From positions 1-64,000 of the forward strand of contig CAYOWQ010000002.1 in the NCBI GenBank assembly GCA_964407695.1: a stretch of 64,000 bases of DNA, written 5' to 3'. The position numbers and the translations under genes were made by a program. Shown piece after piece: positions 1 to 8,560 of the stretch. Below the pieces are notes generated by a model. The model was not told the origin of the DNA, did not search any database, and saw only the letters and a program-made list of their open reading frames with translations. Within the stretch, counting starts at the first letter, position 1, and the number at the start of each line of letters is the position of its first letter. The stretch is from CAYOWQ01 sp964407695. Lineage in GTDB: Bacteria > Planctomycetota > Phycisphaerae > Phycisphaerales > SM1A02.

Positions 1-50
1 CATGCGCCGAATGGCGCAACCGAGGGTAATTGGGCTGCGAACCCTCTGGC

Positions 51-758
51 ATGAGAGGACGCATCAACCGTCAGACCAACCTGTTCGTGAAGATCAACCT
101 GGAGGAGCTGGTGCCGCCGGGTCATCCGCTTGGGGCCGTCAAGCGGATGGCCGACGAGGCGCTGGCGGTGATGGGCCGGACGTTCGCCGCGGCCTGCGCG
201 CCGGCGGAGCGTGGGGGTCGGCCGAGCATCCCGCCCGAGCGATTGCTCAAGGCGCTGGTGCTCCTGAGCCTGTACACGGTGCGGAGCGAGCGGGTGAAAT
301 CCAAGCTCGAGGCCGCGGCACCCCTGATGTTCAAGGAGGTGATCTTCGAGAAGCTGGTCGACTTCTACGTCGGCCTGGATGACTGGACGTTCCAGGAGAC
401 GTGGTCCAAGACGCATCGTTTCGGGATCACGAGCGAGTGGTTTCAGCGGCTTCGCAACGTGCCGGAGTTCCATAAGTATACGGGCAGGTATCATCAACTG
501 ATCTCTGCACTCGACCATCAGGTGGCGGCCGAACTCAAGTGCCGATTGTATCCTGTTCGGATTGACTTGACTCCCGATGATCCGCGGGAACAAGAGGATC
601 GGCATGTGCTTGCGCATCTCAACCACACTATGTTCGAGGCATATCCCTACATAGAAGGCCCGAAGTTAGTATTGCTCTGCACCTCACCCTTGTTCACAGT
701 CCTCGAGCCGGAGATCGACTGGACCTTCTTCGCCCGCGGAACAATCGACGTGCCTTGA
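51..758 (+). pseudogene. Remnant of an IS1182-type transposase fused to unrelated sequence
   Basis: From the ATG at 51 the first 80 or so codons read like the N-terminus of IS1182/IS5-group transposases: MRGRINRQ, then a PPGHPLGAVKRM block and GGRPSIPPERLLKALVLLSLY followed by RSER. After about position 300 this similarity stops. The frame stays open to a TGA at 756 with sequence I do not recognise (around LYPVRIDLTPDDPREQ) and less GC-rich in places. There is no DDE core, and a full-length member would be 400-500 residues. I read it as the 5' end of a dead element joined to other DNA. No terminal inverted repeats were found. Confidence 0.6.
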
Positions 759-1277
759 ATCAAACGCGTCGTCTGGGACGCCACCATACTGATCCCGGCC
801 AAAAACAGTCAGAAGTGGGCGCTCGACGTCCTGTGCAACTGGGCGACCTTCAACGACGATCTCAACGGCGACAACGACTACGGCGATGCCCTTGAAGAAG
901 AGGACCGAGTGCACAACGGTGTCAACGAGCTCGCGTCGCGCGATCTCAACAACGATGGCACACCTGATAGTAATCTGACCTATGACCATGCTGGCAATCT
1001 CCGCACGACCACGCGAAGCGGCACCACCACCACCTACACCCACGACCCGTGGAACCGCCTGGTCAAGGTGGTCCAGGCCTCGACCACCAAGGCCGAGTAC
1101 CGCTACAACGGCCTGAACTGGCGTATCCTCAAGCGGGCCGACACGGACACCACAGCCGGCCTCGACGAAGAACGGGTCATGGTCTATTCCGCCAACTGGC
1201 AACTTCTTGAAGAGCGCGTCGACGACAGCTACATCTCCAGTTACGTAGGTCAAGCACGTTCCTCCCGCCCCGCGTAG
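759..1277 (+). pseudogene. RHS/YD-repeat protein fragment
   Basis: The frame continues, in phase with the preceding remnant, from just after its stop codon to a TAG at 1275. It encodes a piece of an RHS-type protein: NLTYDHAGNLRTTTRSG, then TYTHDPWNRLVKVVQ, EYRYNGLNWRILKR and a VMVYSANWQLLEER segment. These match the YD-repeat consensus (YD.aGN...., YdawNRLvkv). There is no proper start, since only a GTG at 909 lies inside the homologous part, and no RHS core-terminal or toxin domain. RHS genes are usually thousands of bases long, so this is a truncated relic. Its stop codon lies inside a hairpin repeat. Confidence 0.65.
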
Positions 1278-1294
1278 GCTGGGCACCGCCCACC
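1274..1294. repeat. Short hairpin repeat, type GTAGG-TGGGC-GCCCA
   Basis: GTAGGC is followed by the perfect inverted repeat TGGGC-ACC-GCCCA (1280-1292). It starts with GTAGG like the two hairpin repeats at 1503 and 2302. It overlaps the end of the RHS fragment. It is probably a related interspersed hairpin. Confidence 0.4.
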
Positions 1295-1787
1295 TTTTGC
1301 GGTCGCGAATCTCCGCAACCGTTCGTCATCTCATTCGCCTCGATCCTCGCCTGCGAAGCCTTCGATACGTGGGTCGGCCGTGGATCGGCCGCACGGCCAT
1401 CGCAGCGGCAGCCCCATCGCACATCATACAAGCCACGGGCGTCGTATCGAATAGTCGCGCTGATTCCAGTCGCGCCGGCCACCTCGCGGCCGGATCGATC
1501 CTCGTAGGGCAGGGTTCACCCTGCCGCGCGGGTGCCATGCTTTGATGACGGGCGCACCATCGCAGACCAAACACCCCGGCCTCCTTCCGCCTGTTGTCAA
1601 GGCAGCGCGAACGTCAGCACGCGCCATAGGCCAATCCGGGGCGCACCGCATTCGATCCCTTCCCGCATTTCCTAACTTTTTCTTTCCCCGCATTCCGGCC
1701 CATCCAGCCTGTCCTCGCTCAACTTAGGCCGATCCGGGTGGCGCAGATGTCGATTCGCGTCCAAAGGGTAGAAAGGAACACTCTTCC
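1278..1787. other. Intergenic region without a supportable gene
   Basis: About 510 bases lie between the RHS relic and the next gene. All open frames here are short and arginine/proline-rich in the way random GC-rich DNA is. The only structured items seen are the hairpin repeats at its left edge and at 1503-1526. No promoter is convincing. The stretch reads as decayed accessory DNA. Confidence 0.5.
1503..1526. repeat. Covarying hairpin repeat, copy 1
   Basis: Perfect inverted repeat GGCAGGG-TTCA-CCCTGCC (1508-1525) preceded by CGTAG. A second copy at 2302-2325 has the same flank and loop, but its seventh stem pair is A-T instead of G-C, with both sides changed together. This suggests a structured interspersed repeat, not chance. 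Confidence 0.6.
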
Positions 1788-2306
1788 ATGAACCCCATCC
1801 CGACCGAGCTCCTCGAAGCCCAATCCATCGCCATCGACACCCTCACCCGGCTCATGCAAGGCAGACCCCTCGCGGCCGACGACCCCTCCCCCTCCAACCA
1901 CGACGCCGCTCTCGAAACCGCGCTCTCCCCCGAAGACCACAAGCGCCGAGAAACCGCCCGCAGATCCGCCACCGACCTCCTCCGCATCATCACCCGCTTC
2001 CACCTCGCCAAACCGCACAACTCGAATCGACAACGCACCAACCACTCCGCCCATCCCAACGCGCTCGACGCTGACGACGCCGACATCGATCTTCACCACA
2101 ACCCCGACATCGATCTCCACCACAACCCAGACTCCAACCACACCAATCACAACACCACCCAACCCCAGCGCAGCCGCAGCTCCAACCCGCAACGCAAGAC
2201 CGAGCGCCCACCACCCCGCCCCTTCAGCGTACCTCTCCCATCCCCCTGGCCCGCCGACCTCTCGTCTCTCGAACGGTCTCCAATCCCATTAGCCAAAATC
2301 CCGTAG
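1788..2306 (+). CDS. Hypothetical protein with asparagine/histidine-rich tail
   Basis: 172 residues from the ATG at 1788, with a GGGTAGAAAGGAA purine-rich leader upstream. The first 85 or so residues look alpha-helical (ELLEAQSIAIDTLTRLM, then EDHKRRETARRSATDLLRI) and could be a folded domain. The rest is low-complexity, rich in Asn, His and Pro. It includes an exact tandem duplication of DIDLHHNP, encoded by a 24-base DNA duplication at about 2088-2135. No signal peptide or known motif is visible. I recall similar short proteins from planctomycetes but can assign no function. It sits between two copies of the covarying hairpin. Confidence 0.6.
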   Translation: MNPIPTELLEAQSIAIDTLTRLMQGRPLAADDPSPSNHDAALETALSPEDHKRRETARRSATDLLRIITRFHLAKPHNSNRQRTNHSAHPNALDADDADIDLHHNPDIDLHHNPDSNHTNHNTTQPQRSRSSNPQRKTERPPPRPFSVPLPSPWPADLSSLERSPIPLAKIP

Positions 2307-2325
2307 GGCAGGATTCATCCTGCCG
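2302..2325. repeat. Covarying hairpin repeat, copy 2
   Basis: CGTAG followed by the perfect inverted repeat GGCAGGA-TTCA-TCCTGCC (2307-2324). It differs from the copy at 1503-1526 by one compensated stem pair. It lies directly at the stop codon of the preceding hypothetical gene. Confidence 0.6.
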
Positions 2326-2360
2326 CTGGGCACCCTCGGCAGGGAAACCCCGTCCCCACT

Positions 2361-2440
2361 CAGTCTCTAAGTCTCTCAGTCTCTTAGTCTCTCAGTCTCT
2401 CAGTCTCTCAGTCTCTTAGTCTCTCAGTCTCTCAGTCTCT
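2361..2440. repeat. 8-bp tandem array, ten units of NAGTCTCT
   Basis: Exactly ten head-to-tail 8-base units with no indels. The first base varies (seven C, two T, one A) and the remaining seven, AGTCTCT, are invariant. It is followed by two copies of another 8-base unit, TTTGGACG (2443-2458). The array ends 48 bases before the nuoH start codon, so it lies in the presumed promoter or leader of that gene. Confidence 0.9.
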
Positions 2441-2488
2441 CCTTTGGACGTTTGGACGTTTCTGCGTTTCTCTCGCTACACTTCCCCC

Positions 2489-3844
2489 ATGCCCCCCCTG
2501 CCCGAGTTTCTCACGAACATTCTCACCCCCCAGAACATCACCTCCATCATCCTCATCGTGGTGGTGGTGCACGTGATTCTGGGGGCGTGCGCCTACCTCA
2601 TCATGCTGGAGCGCAAGCTTTCAGCGTGGATGCAGGACCGCATCGGGCCGAATCGCGTGGGGCCGATGGGCCTCTTGCAGCCGATCGCCGACGGGTTGAA
2701 ATTCCTCCTGAAGGAAGACTACTCGCCCAAGGGCGTCGACAAGTGGCTGTTCATCCTGGCGCCCGGCGTGATCACGCTGACGGCGCTCGTCGGCTTCGCC
2801 GTCATTCCCTGGGGCGGCGTGCTCGACTTTTCAATCGTCGCCAATCAGTTGGAAGCCATCAAGGTGGCCGGGCTGTTGCCGGCATCCTTCATGACGTGGC
2901 TGCATTCCTCCGGCTCCACGGTGCACGTGCAGGGTGCGGATGTGAATATCGGCGTGGTGTACCTGATCGCCGTGGCGTCGCTCGGGGTCTATGGGGTGGC
3001 CCTCGGCGGCTGGGCGTCGAACTCCAAGTATTCGTTCCTGGGCGGGCTTCGCGCCAGCGCCCAGATGATCTCCTACGAGATTCCGATGGGCCTGTCGCTC
3101 CTGGCGATCATTCTGCTTTCGGGCACGCTCAACCCCAACACCATCGTGCAGCACCAGATCGATGGCGGCTGGTATCTCCTGCAGAGCCCGATCGCGGCCC
3201 TGCTCTTCTATATCTGCATGCTGGCCGAGGCCAATCGCGCCCCCTTCGACCTGGCCGAGGCGGAAAGCGAACTCATCGGTGGCTACCACACCGAATATTC
3301 CTCGATGAAGTTCGCCCTGTTCTTCCTCGCCGAATACGCCCACATGGTGACCGGCGCTGCCTTCTTCGCGGTGCTCTTCCTCGGCGGCTGGAGCGTGAAT
3401 CCCCTGCCGTGGGGACCCGACCTGGCCGAAAAGGGCGGCCTGCTCCTGGTGCTGATGCAGTGCGGCGTGATGGCGGGAAAGATCTTCCTCCTGATCTCGC
3501 TGCACATGGCCATCCGCTGGACGCTCCCGCGCTTCCGCTATGACCAGCTGATGCGGCTGGCCTGGGAAGGCATGATTCCCACCGGCCTCCTCGTGGTGAT
3601 GGCCACCTCATTCATGGTGTACAAGGGATGGATCGACTGGATGTGGATCGCCTCGATCGCCTGCATGGTGATCATCTATCTCGTGCATCCGCTCATGCCC
3701 CGCCAGGTCAATCCGAATCACAAGGTCCGCATGATCGGCAGCCGCTTCTTCCCCGTGGAAGACCACGAGGGATACGCAGCGCCCAGAGACCCGCTGGCCC
3801 TGGCCGATGCGCCCGGTGGCGAGAGCCTTCGACGCGGCCGATAG
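2489..3844 (+). CDS. nuoH: NADH-quinone oxidoreductase subunit H (NuoH)
   Basis: Membrane subunit of respiratory complex I that joins the quinone site to the proton-pumping arm. 451 residues from the ATG at 2489; a TTG at 2444 is also in frame but lies against the repeat array. Family hallmarks are seen: LERKLSAWMQDRIGPNRVGP near the first helix, QPIADGLKFLLKED, the quinone-chamber segment EANRAPFDLAEAESELIGGY and the following EYSSMKFALFFLAEY. About eight or more hydrophobic helices are present. The protein is longer than the usual 320-350 residues because of an extended loop around residues 120-155 and a C-terminal tail of about 60 residues. No other nuo gene is adjacent, so it is unlinked from its complex here. 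Confidence 0.95.
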   Translation: MPPLPEFLTNILTPQNITSIILIVVVVHVILGACAYLIMLERKLSAWMQDRIGPNRVGPMGLLQPIADGLKFLLKEDYSPKGVDKWLFILAPGVITLTALVGFAVIPWGGVLDFSIVANQLEAIKVAGLLPASFMTWLHSSGSTVHVQGADVNIGVVYLIAVASLGVYGVALGGWASNSKYSFLGGLRASAQMISYEIPMGLSLLAIILLSGTLNPNTIVQHQIDGGWYLLQSPIAALLFYICMLAEANRAPFDLAEAESELIGGYHTEYSSMKFALFFLAEYAHMVTGAAFFAVLFLGGWSVNPLPWGPDLAEKGGLLLVLMQCGVMAGKIFLLISLHMAIRWTLPRFRYDQLMRLAWEGMIPTGLLVVMATSFMVYKGWIDWMWIASIACMVIIYLVHPLMPRQVNPNHKVRMIGSRFFPVEDHEGYAAPRDPLALADAPGGESLRRGR

Positions 3845-3855
3845 GCGCAACAAGA

Positions 3856-3890
3856 AAGCGCTGATCGTGTCGGAGGGTCGATCAGCGCTT
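3856..3890. terminator. Hairpin between convergent nuoH and hrpB
   Basis: Perfect 12-bp stem AAGCGCTGATCG / CGATCAGCGCTT with an 11-base loop, located 12 bases after the nuoH stop and in front of the convergent hrpB end. There is no long T-tract; on the minus strand the stem is followed by TCTTGTTG. It is plausibly a bidirectional terminator or transcript-end stabiliser. Confidence 0.6.
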
Positions 3891-4009
3891 CGGTGTGACA
3901 ACTGGATTGCCAACACTGTACGCACGTGGAAGCGCACGTACAAGCGTCGGCATGCGACTTTCATCCGGTTGACTTTCACGATGGAATCCGACCGCTCGGG
4001 GCGAGTCTT

Positions 4010-6658
4010 CTACGGCGACTCGCGCCACTCGTGTTTGGGATAGCGCCGCTTGAGTTCCTTCCGCACTTCCGGATACAGGGTCGACCAGAATCCGGCGAGG
4101 TCCTGCGTGACCTGAACGGGACGATGATTCGGCGCCAGAATCTCGATGGTGATGGGAATCCGCCCGCCCCCGACGGTCGGCGTTCTGGCAAGACCATAGA
4201 GATCCTGAATGCGCGCGGAACCCTTCACCACCGGTCCGGTGGAATCCCCCGCAGTGTCGATCGGAGCGGTGTAGTGCAGGCGAAGCGGCCGCGTGGACTC
4301 GGGCAATGGAAGGCGGGTCGGGGCCATTTTTTCGACGAACTGCTGGTCGTCCCACGAGAGCGCTCCGCGCACGGTATCGAGGCAGGGCCGATCACGAAGT
4401 TGGCTCGCCCGGGTGCACCCGGCGATAATTTCGAGGATGAGAATATGGCGGTCGTCGTCGGTATAGGTCACGAGCCCGCGCTCGGGATACCACATCGCCA
4501 CGCAGCGCGTTCGGGAGATCCACTCCTCCACCGCATCGTTCCATTGTTCGAGCCGAAGGTCACCGGATTCGATCCGCTCAAGCAGGATGGCTGCCGCTTC
4601 GTCGGCCCGGTTCGGCGGACAGGGCCGATGCGTGGCTTCGAGCACGAGAAAATCCGCACCGTCGGAATCTTCCGGCAAGAGCGGCGGGCGATAGCGGACT
4701 TCTTCAGATTCCACCACAGCGCCCGTCTCGGCGTCATACCGAAGGTTGCGGAACGATTCGCAGCAGGCCGGGAAGAGCGCTTTGATCCACGCCGGATCGA
4801 TTCTGGCCGCCATGCCCAGAACGATTTCGGTCGATTCCCGCTCGCCCCCCCGCCGCGGGCCGCGATAGTTCACGCCGACGGCGCGGTGCCGCTCCTGCAC
4901 ATCGAGGGCCACCAGAAACCCCGAATTCCCCACCACGCTGGCACGATCCAGCACCACCCGCCGGCGGCCGGGCATCAGGCACGTCGGCTTGCCGGTGTCG
5001 GGCTTCTGGGCGACGTGATCCGGGAATGCGGCCAGAAGCGCAAGGTGCAGCGCATCGCCATCGACCGAGGGCGCCGCATTGTTCAACGGCGATGTCGCCG
5101 GATGCCGCTGCAGCACGCGTTGGAATTGTCGTGCCGCGTGGTCGATATCACGAGCGGCGGCGGCGTTGATCCCCAGTCGCTCGCAGCGGTGCGCATCGAA
5201 GTTCGCCCGCCGACCCTCCTCAAGAAGCTGCTCTCGAACCGCGAGGTCGGAGGGGAGGCGACGTGGGTCGAGGTGTTTGGCCGCGGCATCGTCACGGGTC
5301 AGCAGGTCGCGCTCGGCGATGATCGCCGCCCACACCGCAGCGCGGTCGCCATCGCCTCGGCTCGATGCCTCGCTCAGCATCCGCGCCAGTCGCGGATGGG
5401 CGGGTACCGCGGCCATCCACCTGCCCAGATTTGTCAGCCCGGTCGACTCATGAAACGCACCAAGACCCTTGAGCAGATCGAGGGCAGCGCGAAGTCGTTC
5501 CTCGGGCGGCGCAGTGGGCCAGGCGAAGCTCGCGGCCTCGAAATTCATGGACTTGAGGGTGAGCAGTGCTTCGGAAAGGTCGAGCCGCAGGACCTCTGGA
5601 GGGGTTTGCGCTTCCCGCTGGGCGTGGTCCTTGGCGGTCCAGAGCCGCACGCATCGGCCGGGGCCCGTTCGTCCGGCCCGGCCGGCCCTCTGATCGGCGG
5701 AGGCCTGCGAGATTGGCTCAATGTGCAGGGCGTTCAGGCCCCGTCTCGGATCGAAGCGGTGAATCCGGGCCGTGCCGGAGTCAACGACGAATCCGATGCC
5801 GTCGATGGTGATCGAAGTCTCGGCCACATTGGTGGAGACGATGATTCTGCGTCGGCCCTGCGGATCGGGCGAGACGGCCGCATCCTGCTCCCTGGGCGAG
5901 AGCGATCCGTGCAAGGGAGTCACCATGACCCCGGGGCCGGTGACGGTCTGCAGGCGCTCGATCGTGCGGTTGATCTCAGCAGCGCCCGGCATGAATACCA
6001 GCCCGTGCCCCTCGACGCCGCGTCGCAGCAGCTCCGCCACTGACTGCGCCGCCAGGTCCCAGGCCGGCTCGACCGAAGGCCGGTCGAGGTACTCAATCTC
6101 AACCGGATAGGTTCTGCCGCCCGCGCGAATCACAGGACAGTCCAGCCTCGGCTGCAGCGACTCCACATCCAGCGTGGCCGACATCACGAGAACGCGAAGT
6201 TCCGCCCGGCGCTTCTGCTCCGCAAGCAACAGGCCGAGAGAAAGGTCGATGGCCAGCGAGCGTTCGTGGAATTCGTCGAGGATGACGGCCGCGAAGCGCG
6301 AGGTCTGCGATCCATCCTGCAGGAGTCGCAGGAAGAGACCATCGGTCATGAACCGGATTCGAGTGTCCTTCGAGACCGCGCTTTCGCGACGGGTCTGAAA
6401 TCCAACACGTCCTCCCAAAGGAGAGTTCATGAGATGAGCGACCCGCGACGCCACCAGTCGGGTGGCGAGTCGGCGCGGCTGCAGAACGACCACCTCTCCA
6501 TCCGGCATCCACGACCGCGACACCGCATGGACCATCTGCGGAGCCTGCGTGGTTTTTCCCGACCCGGTCGGCGCGGTCAGAATGGCGCGGCGGTGGTCCC
6601 GCAGCGCTGCCTTCAGCGCTTCTTCGACATCATGAATCGGCAGGCGGATCGACGTCAC
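4010..6658 (-). CDS. hrpB: ATP-dependent RNA helicase HrpB
   Basis: DEAH-family (DExH) helicase of 882 residues. Walker A APTGSGKTT is at residues 29-37, the DEFH box at 128-131 and motif III MSATLD follows. The helicase C-terminal lobe contains STNVAETSITIDG and QRAGRAGRTGPG. The HrpB-specific C-terminal region follows (ERGLVTYTDD, and the end ...GFWSTLYPEVRKELKRRYPKHEW, typical of HrpB). Cellular substrates of HrpB are poorly known. It is the last gene of a leftward group: phenylalanine hydroxylase ends 9 bases upstream of its start. Confidence 0.95.
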   Translation of the reverse strand: MTSIRLPIHDVEEALKAALRDHRRAILTAPTGSGKTTQAPQMVHAVSRSWMPDGEVVVLQPRRLATRLVASRVAHLMNSPLGGRVGFQTRRESAVSKDTRIRFMTDGLFLRLLQDGSQTSRFAAVILDEFHERSLAIDLSLGLLLAEQKRRAELRVLVMSATLDVESLQPRLDCPVIRAGGRTYPVEIEYLDRPSVEPAWDLAAQSVAELLRRGVEGHGLVFMPGAAEINRTIERLQTVTGPGVMVTPLHGSLSPREQDAAVSPDPQGRRRIIVSTNVAETSITIDGIGFVVDSGTARIHRFDPRRGLNALHIEPISQASADQRAGRAGRTGPGRCVRLWTAKDHAQREAQTPPEVLRLDLSEALLTLKSMNFEAASFAWPTAPPEERLRAALDLLKGLGAFHESTGLTNLGRWMAAVPAHPRLARMLSEASSRGDGDRAAVWAAIIAERDLLTRDDAAAKHLDPRRLPSDLAVREQLLEEGRRANFDAHRCERLGINAAAARDIDHAARQFQRVLQRHPATSPLNNAAPSVDGDALHLALLAAFPDHVAQKPDTGKPTCLMPGRRRVVLDRASVVGNSGFLVALDVQERHRAVGVNYRGPRRGGERESTEIVLGMAARIDPAWIKALFPACCESFRNLRYDAETGAVVESEEVRYRPPLLPEDSDGADFLVLEATHRPCPPNRADEAAAILLERIESGDLRLEQWNDAVEEWISRTRCVAMWYPERGLVTYTDDDRHILILEIIAGCTRASQLRDRPCLDTVRGALSWDDQQFVEKMAPTRLPLPESTRPLRLHYTAPIDTAGDSTGPVVKGSARIQDLYGLARTPTVGGGRIPITIEILAPNHRPVQVTQDLAGFWSTLYPEVRKELKRRYPKHEWRESP

Positions 6659-6667
6659 GCATCGCGA

Positions 6668-7510
6668 TCAGACGGCCGCCCGCTGCGGACGACTATTGAG
6701 AATCCGGTTCGCATAGGTATTCATCGCGTCGCGGAGCTGCTCAAACGACTCAAGCACATAGAGAATCGGCTGATAGTGGTCGATCTCGAACGTCGTGTCG
6801 CAGACGCGTTCGAGGTCGAAGGGTCGGCGATCGACCTCGGACGAAGTGAGCGAGTGGCGACTCTCGCCGGGAGAAGAGATCAATCCCGAACCGTAGACCT
6901 TCAACTGATCATCCTCGCGGATCAGCCCGAATTCGACGGTGAACCAGAACAGGCGAGCCAGCCGCTCCGTGTGGTGATCGTCGTTGCAGGCGAGAGCCGC
7001 GCGGCCGTAGGTCTGCAGGAAATCCGCAAAGATGGGATCGGCGTGCAGCGGAACATGGCCGAAGATGTCGTGGAAGATGTCCGGTTCCGGGAGGTAGTCG
7101 AGTGATGTCTTGGGGCGAATGACGATGGTGGTCGGAAACTCGCGGCGAGAGAGGCAGGCGAAAAATGACTTCGCCGGAAGATATCCGGGGACAGCGCGGG
7201 ACTGCCACCCGGTCATGGGCTTGAGCCGCGAGTTGATATCGTCCAGCGGCGGGATGCGGTCGCGCCGGAGATTGATGACTTTCGACCCATCGAGATACGT
7301 TTTCGAGGCGTGTTCCTGCAAGTAGGTCATCTGCCGATCGAACAACTGACGCCATGCCTCCTGATCATCGGCGGTGTATCCGCTGTATCGCTGAGAGATA
7401 TACAGCTTTGATGGATCGTTGTAACCGGGCTCGCCGAAATGGTCGGCGTAGTGCTGCGCTGCGCGGGACTCAACGTCATCGATCATGCCATGATTGAGAC
7501 TCTGATTCAT
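6668..7510 (-). CDS. phhA: Phenylalanine 4-monooxygenase
   Basis: Biopterin-dependent aromatic amino acid hydroxylase, which converts phenylalanine to tyrosine using Fe(II), a tetrahydropterin and O2. 280 residues from the ATG at 7510; AAAGGGAG lies 7 bases upstream, which decides this start over an in-frame upstream ATG at 7600. Iron ligands are visible as H147 and H152 in HDIFGH and E193 in TVEFGL. The substrate/pterin pocket residues around RPKTSLDYLPEPD are also typical. It is a single-domain bacterial form without the regulatory ACT domain. A pterin carbinolamine dehydratase (PhhB) is not nearby. It lies between the dehydrogenase and hrpB. Confidence 0.95.
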   Translation of the reverse strand: MNQSLNHGMIDDVESRAAQHYADHFGEPGYNDPSKLYISQRYSGYTADDQEAWRQLFDRQMTYLQEHASKTYLDGSKVINLRRDRIPPLDDINSRLKPMTGWQSRAVPGYLPAKSFFACLSRREFPTTIVIRPKTSLDYLPEPDIFHDIFGHVPLHADPIFADFLQTYGRAALACNDDHHTERLARLFWFTVEFGLIREDDQLKVYGSGLISSPGESRHSLTSSEVDRRPFDLERVCDTTFEIDHYQPILYVLESFEQLRDAMNTYANRILNSRPQRAAV

Positions 7511-7553
7511 CGCATTACTCCCTTTCCCCCCATCATAGCTGCCAATCGGAACC

Positions 7554-8528
7554 CTACGCCGCTCGATGCGGTACGGGCTCGCCCTTGAGGGCGCACACAA
7601 TATTCCCGACGGCCAGTCGGGTCATCCCGAGACGGTCCTCGCGTGTGGCACTTCCCAGATGGGGCTGCAGAAAGACGTTGGAAAGCTCGGCAAGCCCCGG
7701 ATGAAGTTGAGGCTCATTCTCAAAGACATCAAGCCCTGCGCCGAGAATTCTTCCCTGGCGGAGAGCTTCCACCAATGCCGATTCGTCAACCACCGCCCCG
7801 CGGGCTGTGTTGACAAGGATGGCCGACTGCTTCATCAGGTTCAGTCGCTGGGCATTGATCAGGTGCTTCGTTTCCGGGGTCAAGGGCGTATGCACGCTGA
7901 CGAAATCGGCACGCCGGAGGCCGTCTTCGAGGGTCACGCGCGTGGCGTTGATGGGTGGCCGCTCGAAGTCCTCGTGTCTCGATCGAGCCACGTACAGAAC
8001 CTTCATGTTCCATCCGATGGATCGTCGGGCGGTGGCCAACCCGATACGCCCCGCACCGACGATCAGAAGCGTTTTCTCGATCAGGCTGACGCCCAACAGA
8101 TCGCCGGGCGAGACACCAGCCCAGGTTCCACTGCGAACAACCTTTTCGCCCTCATAGGCCCGCCGGGCGGCAGCGAGAAGGAGCAACCAGGCGATATCGG
8201 CGGTTGGCTCGGTGACGGCATGGGGCGTATGGCCGACGATGACACCGCGAGCCTTTGCCGCATCAAGATCGATGTTGTCGACGCCGACGGCGTAGTTGCT
8301 GACAATTTTCAATTGCGGGCCTGCCGCATCCAGCACGTCGGCGGTGACCCGATCGCGAGGCGTGGTGAGCACGGCATGGGCGCCACGAATCATCCGCAAC
8401 AGTTCGTCCGGAGCAAGTCTTCGATCCTCCGTATTGGCATCGATCACCAGATCGAGGCCACTGTTGCGAAGCATGGCCGACGGATCTGACGGAAGCAGTC
8501 TTGACAGAACCACGCGATATTGAGTCAT
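7554..8528 (-). CDS. D-2-hydroxyacid dehydrogenase (glyoxylate/hydroxypyruvate reductase type)
   Basis: NAD(P)-dependent D-isomer 2-hydroxyacid dehydrogenase, 324 residues. The Rossmann motif GAGRIG is at residues 158-163. The catalytic triad is visible as R243 (NTARG), E272 (FENEP) and H290 (QPHLGSAT). The substrate-loop segment NYAVGVDNID at 78-87 is typical of glyoxylate/hydroxypyruvate reductases. Exact substrate and NADH/NADPH preference cannot be told from sequence alone. Same strand as phhA (43-base gap) and the DUF2470-like gene (32-base gap), probably co-transcribed. Confidence 0.9.
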   Translation of the reverse strand: MTQYRVVLSRLLPSDPSAMLRNSGLDLVIDANTEDRRLAPDELLRMIRGAHAVLTTPRDRVTADVLDAAGPQLKIVSNYAVGVDNIDLDAAKARGVIVGHTPHAVTEPTADIAWLLLLAAARRAYEGEKVVRSGTWAGVSPGDLLGVSLIEKTLLIVGAGRIGLATARRSIGWNMKVLYVARSRHEDFERPPINATRVTLEDGLRRADFVSVHTPLTPETKHLINAQRLNLMKQSAILVNTARGAVVDESALVEALRQGRILGAGLDVFENEPQLHPGLAELSNVFLQPHLGSATREDRLGMTRLAVGNIVCALKGEPVPHRAA

Positions 8529-8560
8529 GCCCTATTCCTCACCATACCCCGATTGGCCGC

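Noticed and set aside
2361..2440. CRISPR array
   Set aside because: The 8-base units abut without spacers, and no cas gene is nearby.
3926..6043. A 705-codon open frame antisense to hrpB
   Set aside because: GC-rich third positions in the true gene keep the opposite frame open. No family pattern is seen, and HrpB motifs are unbroken on the minus strand.
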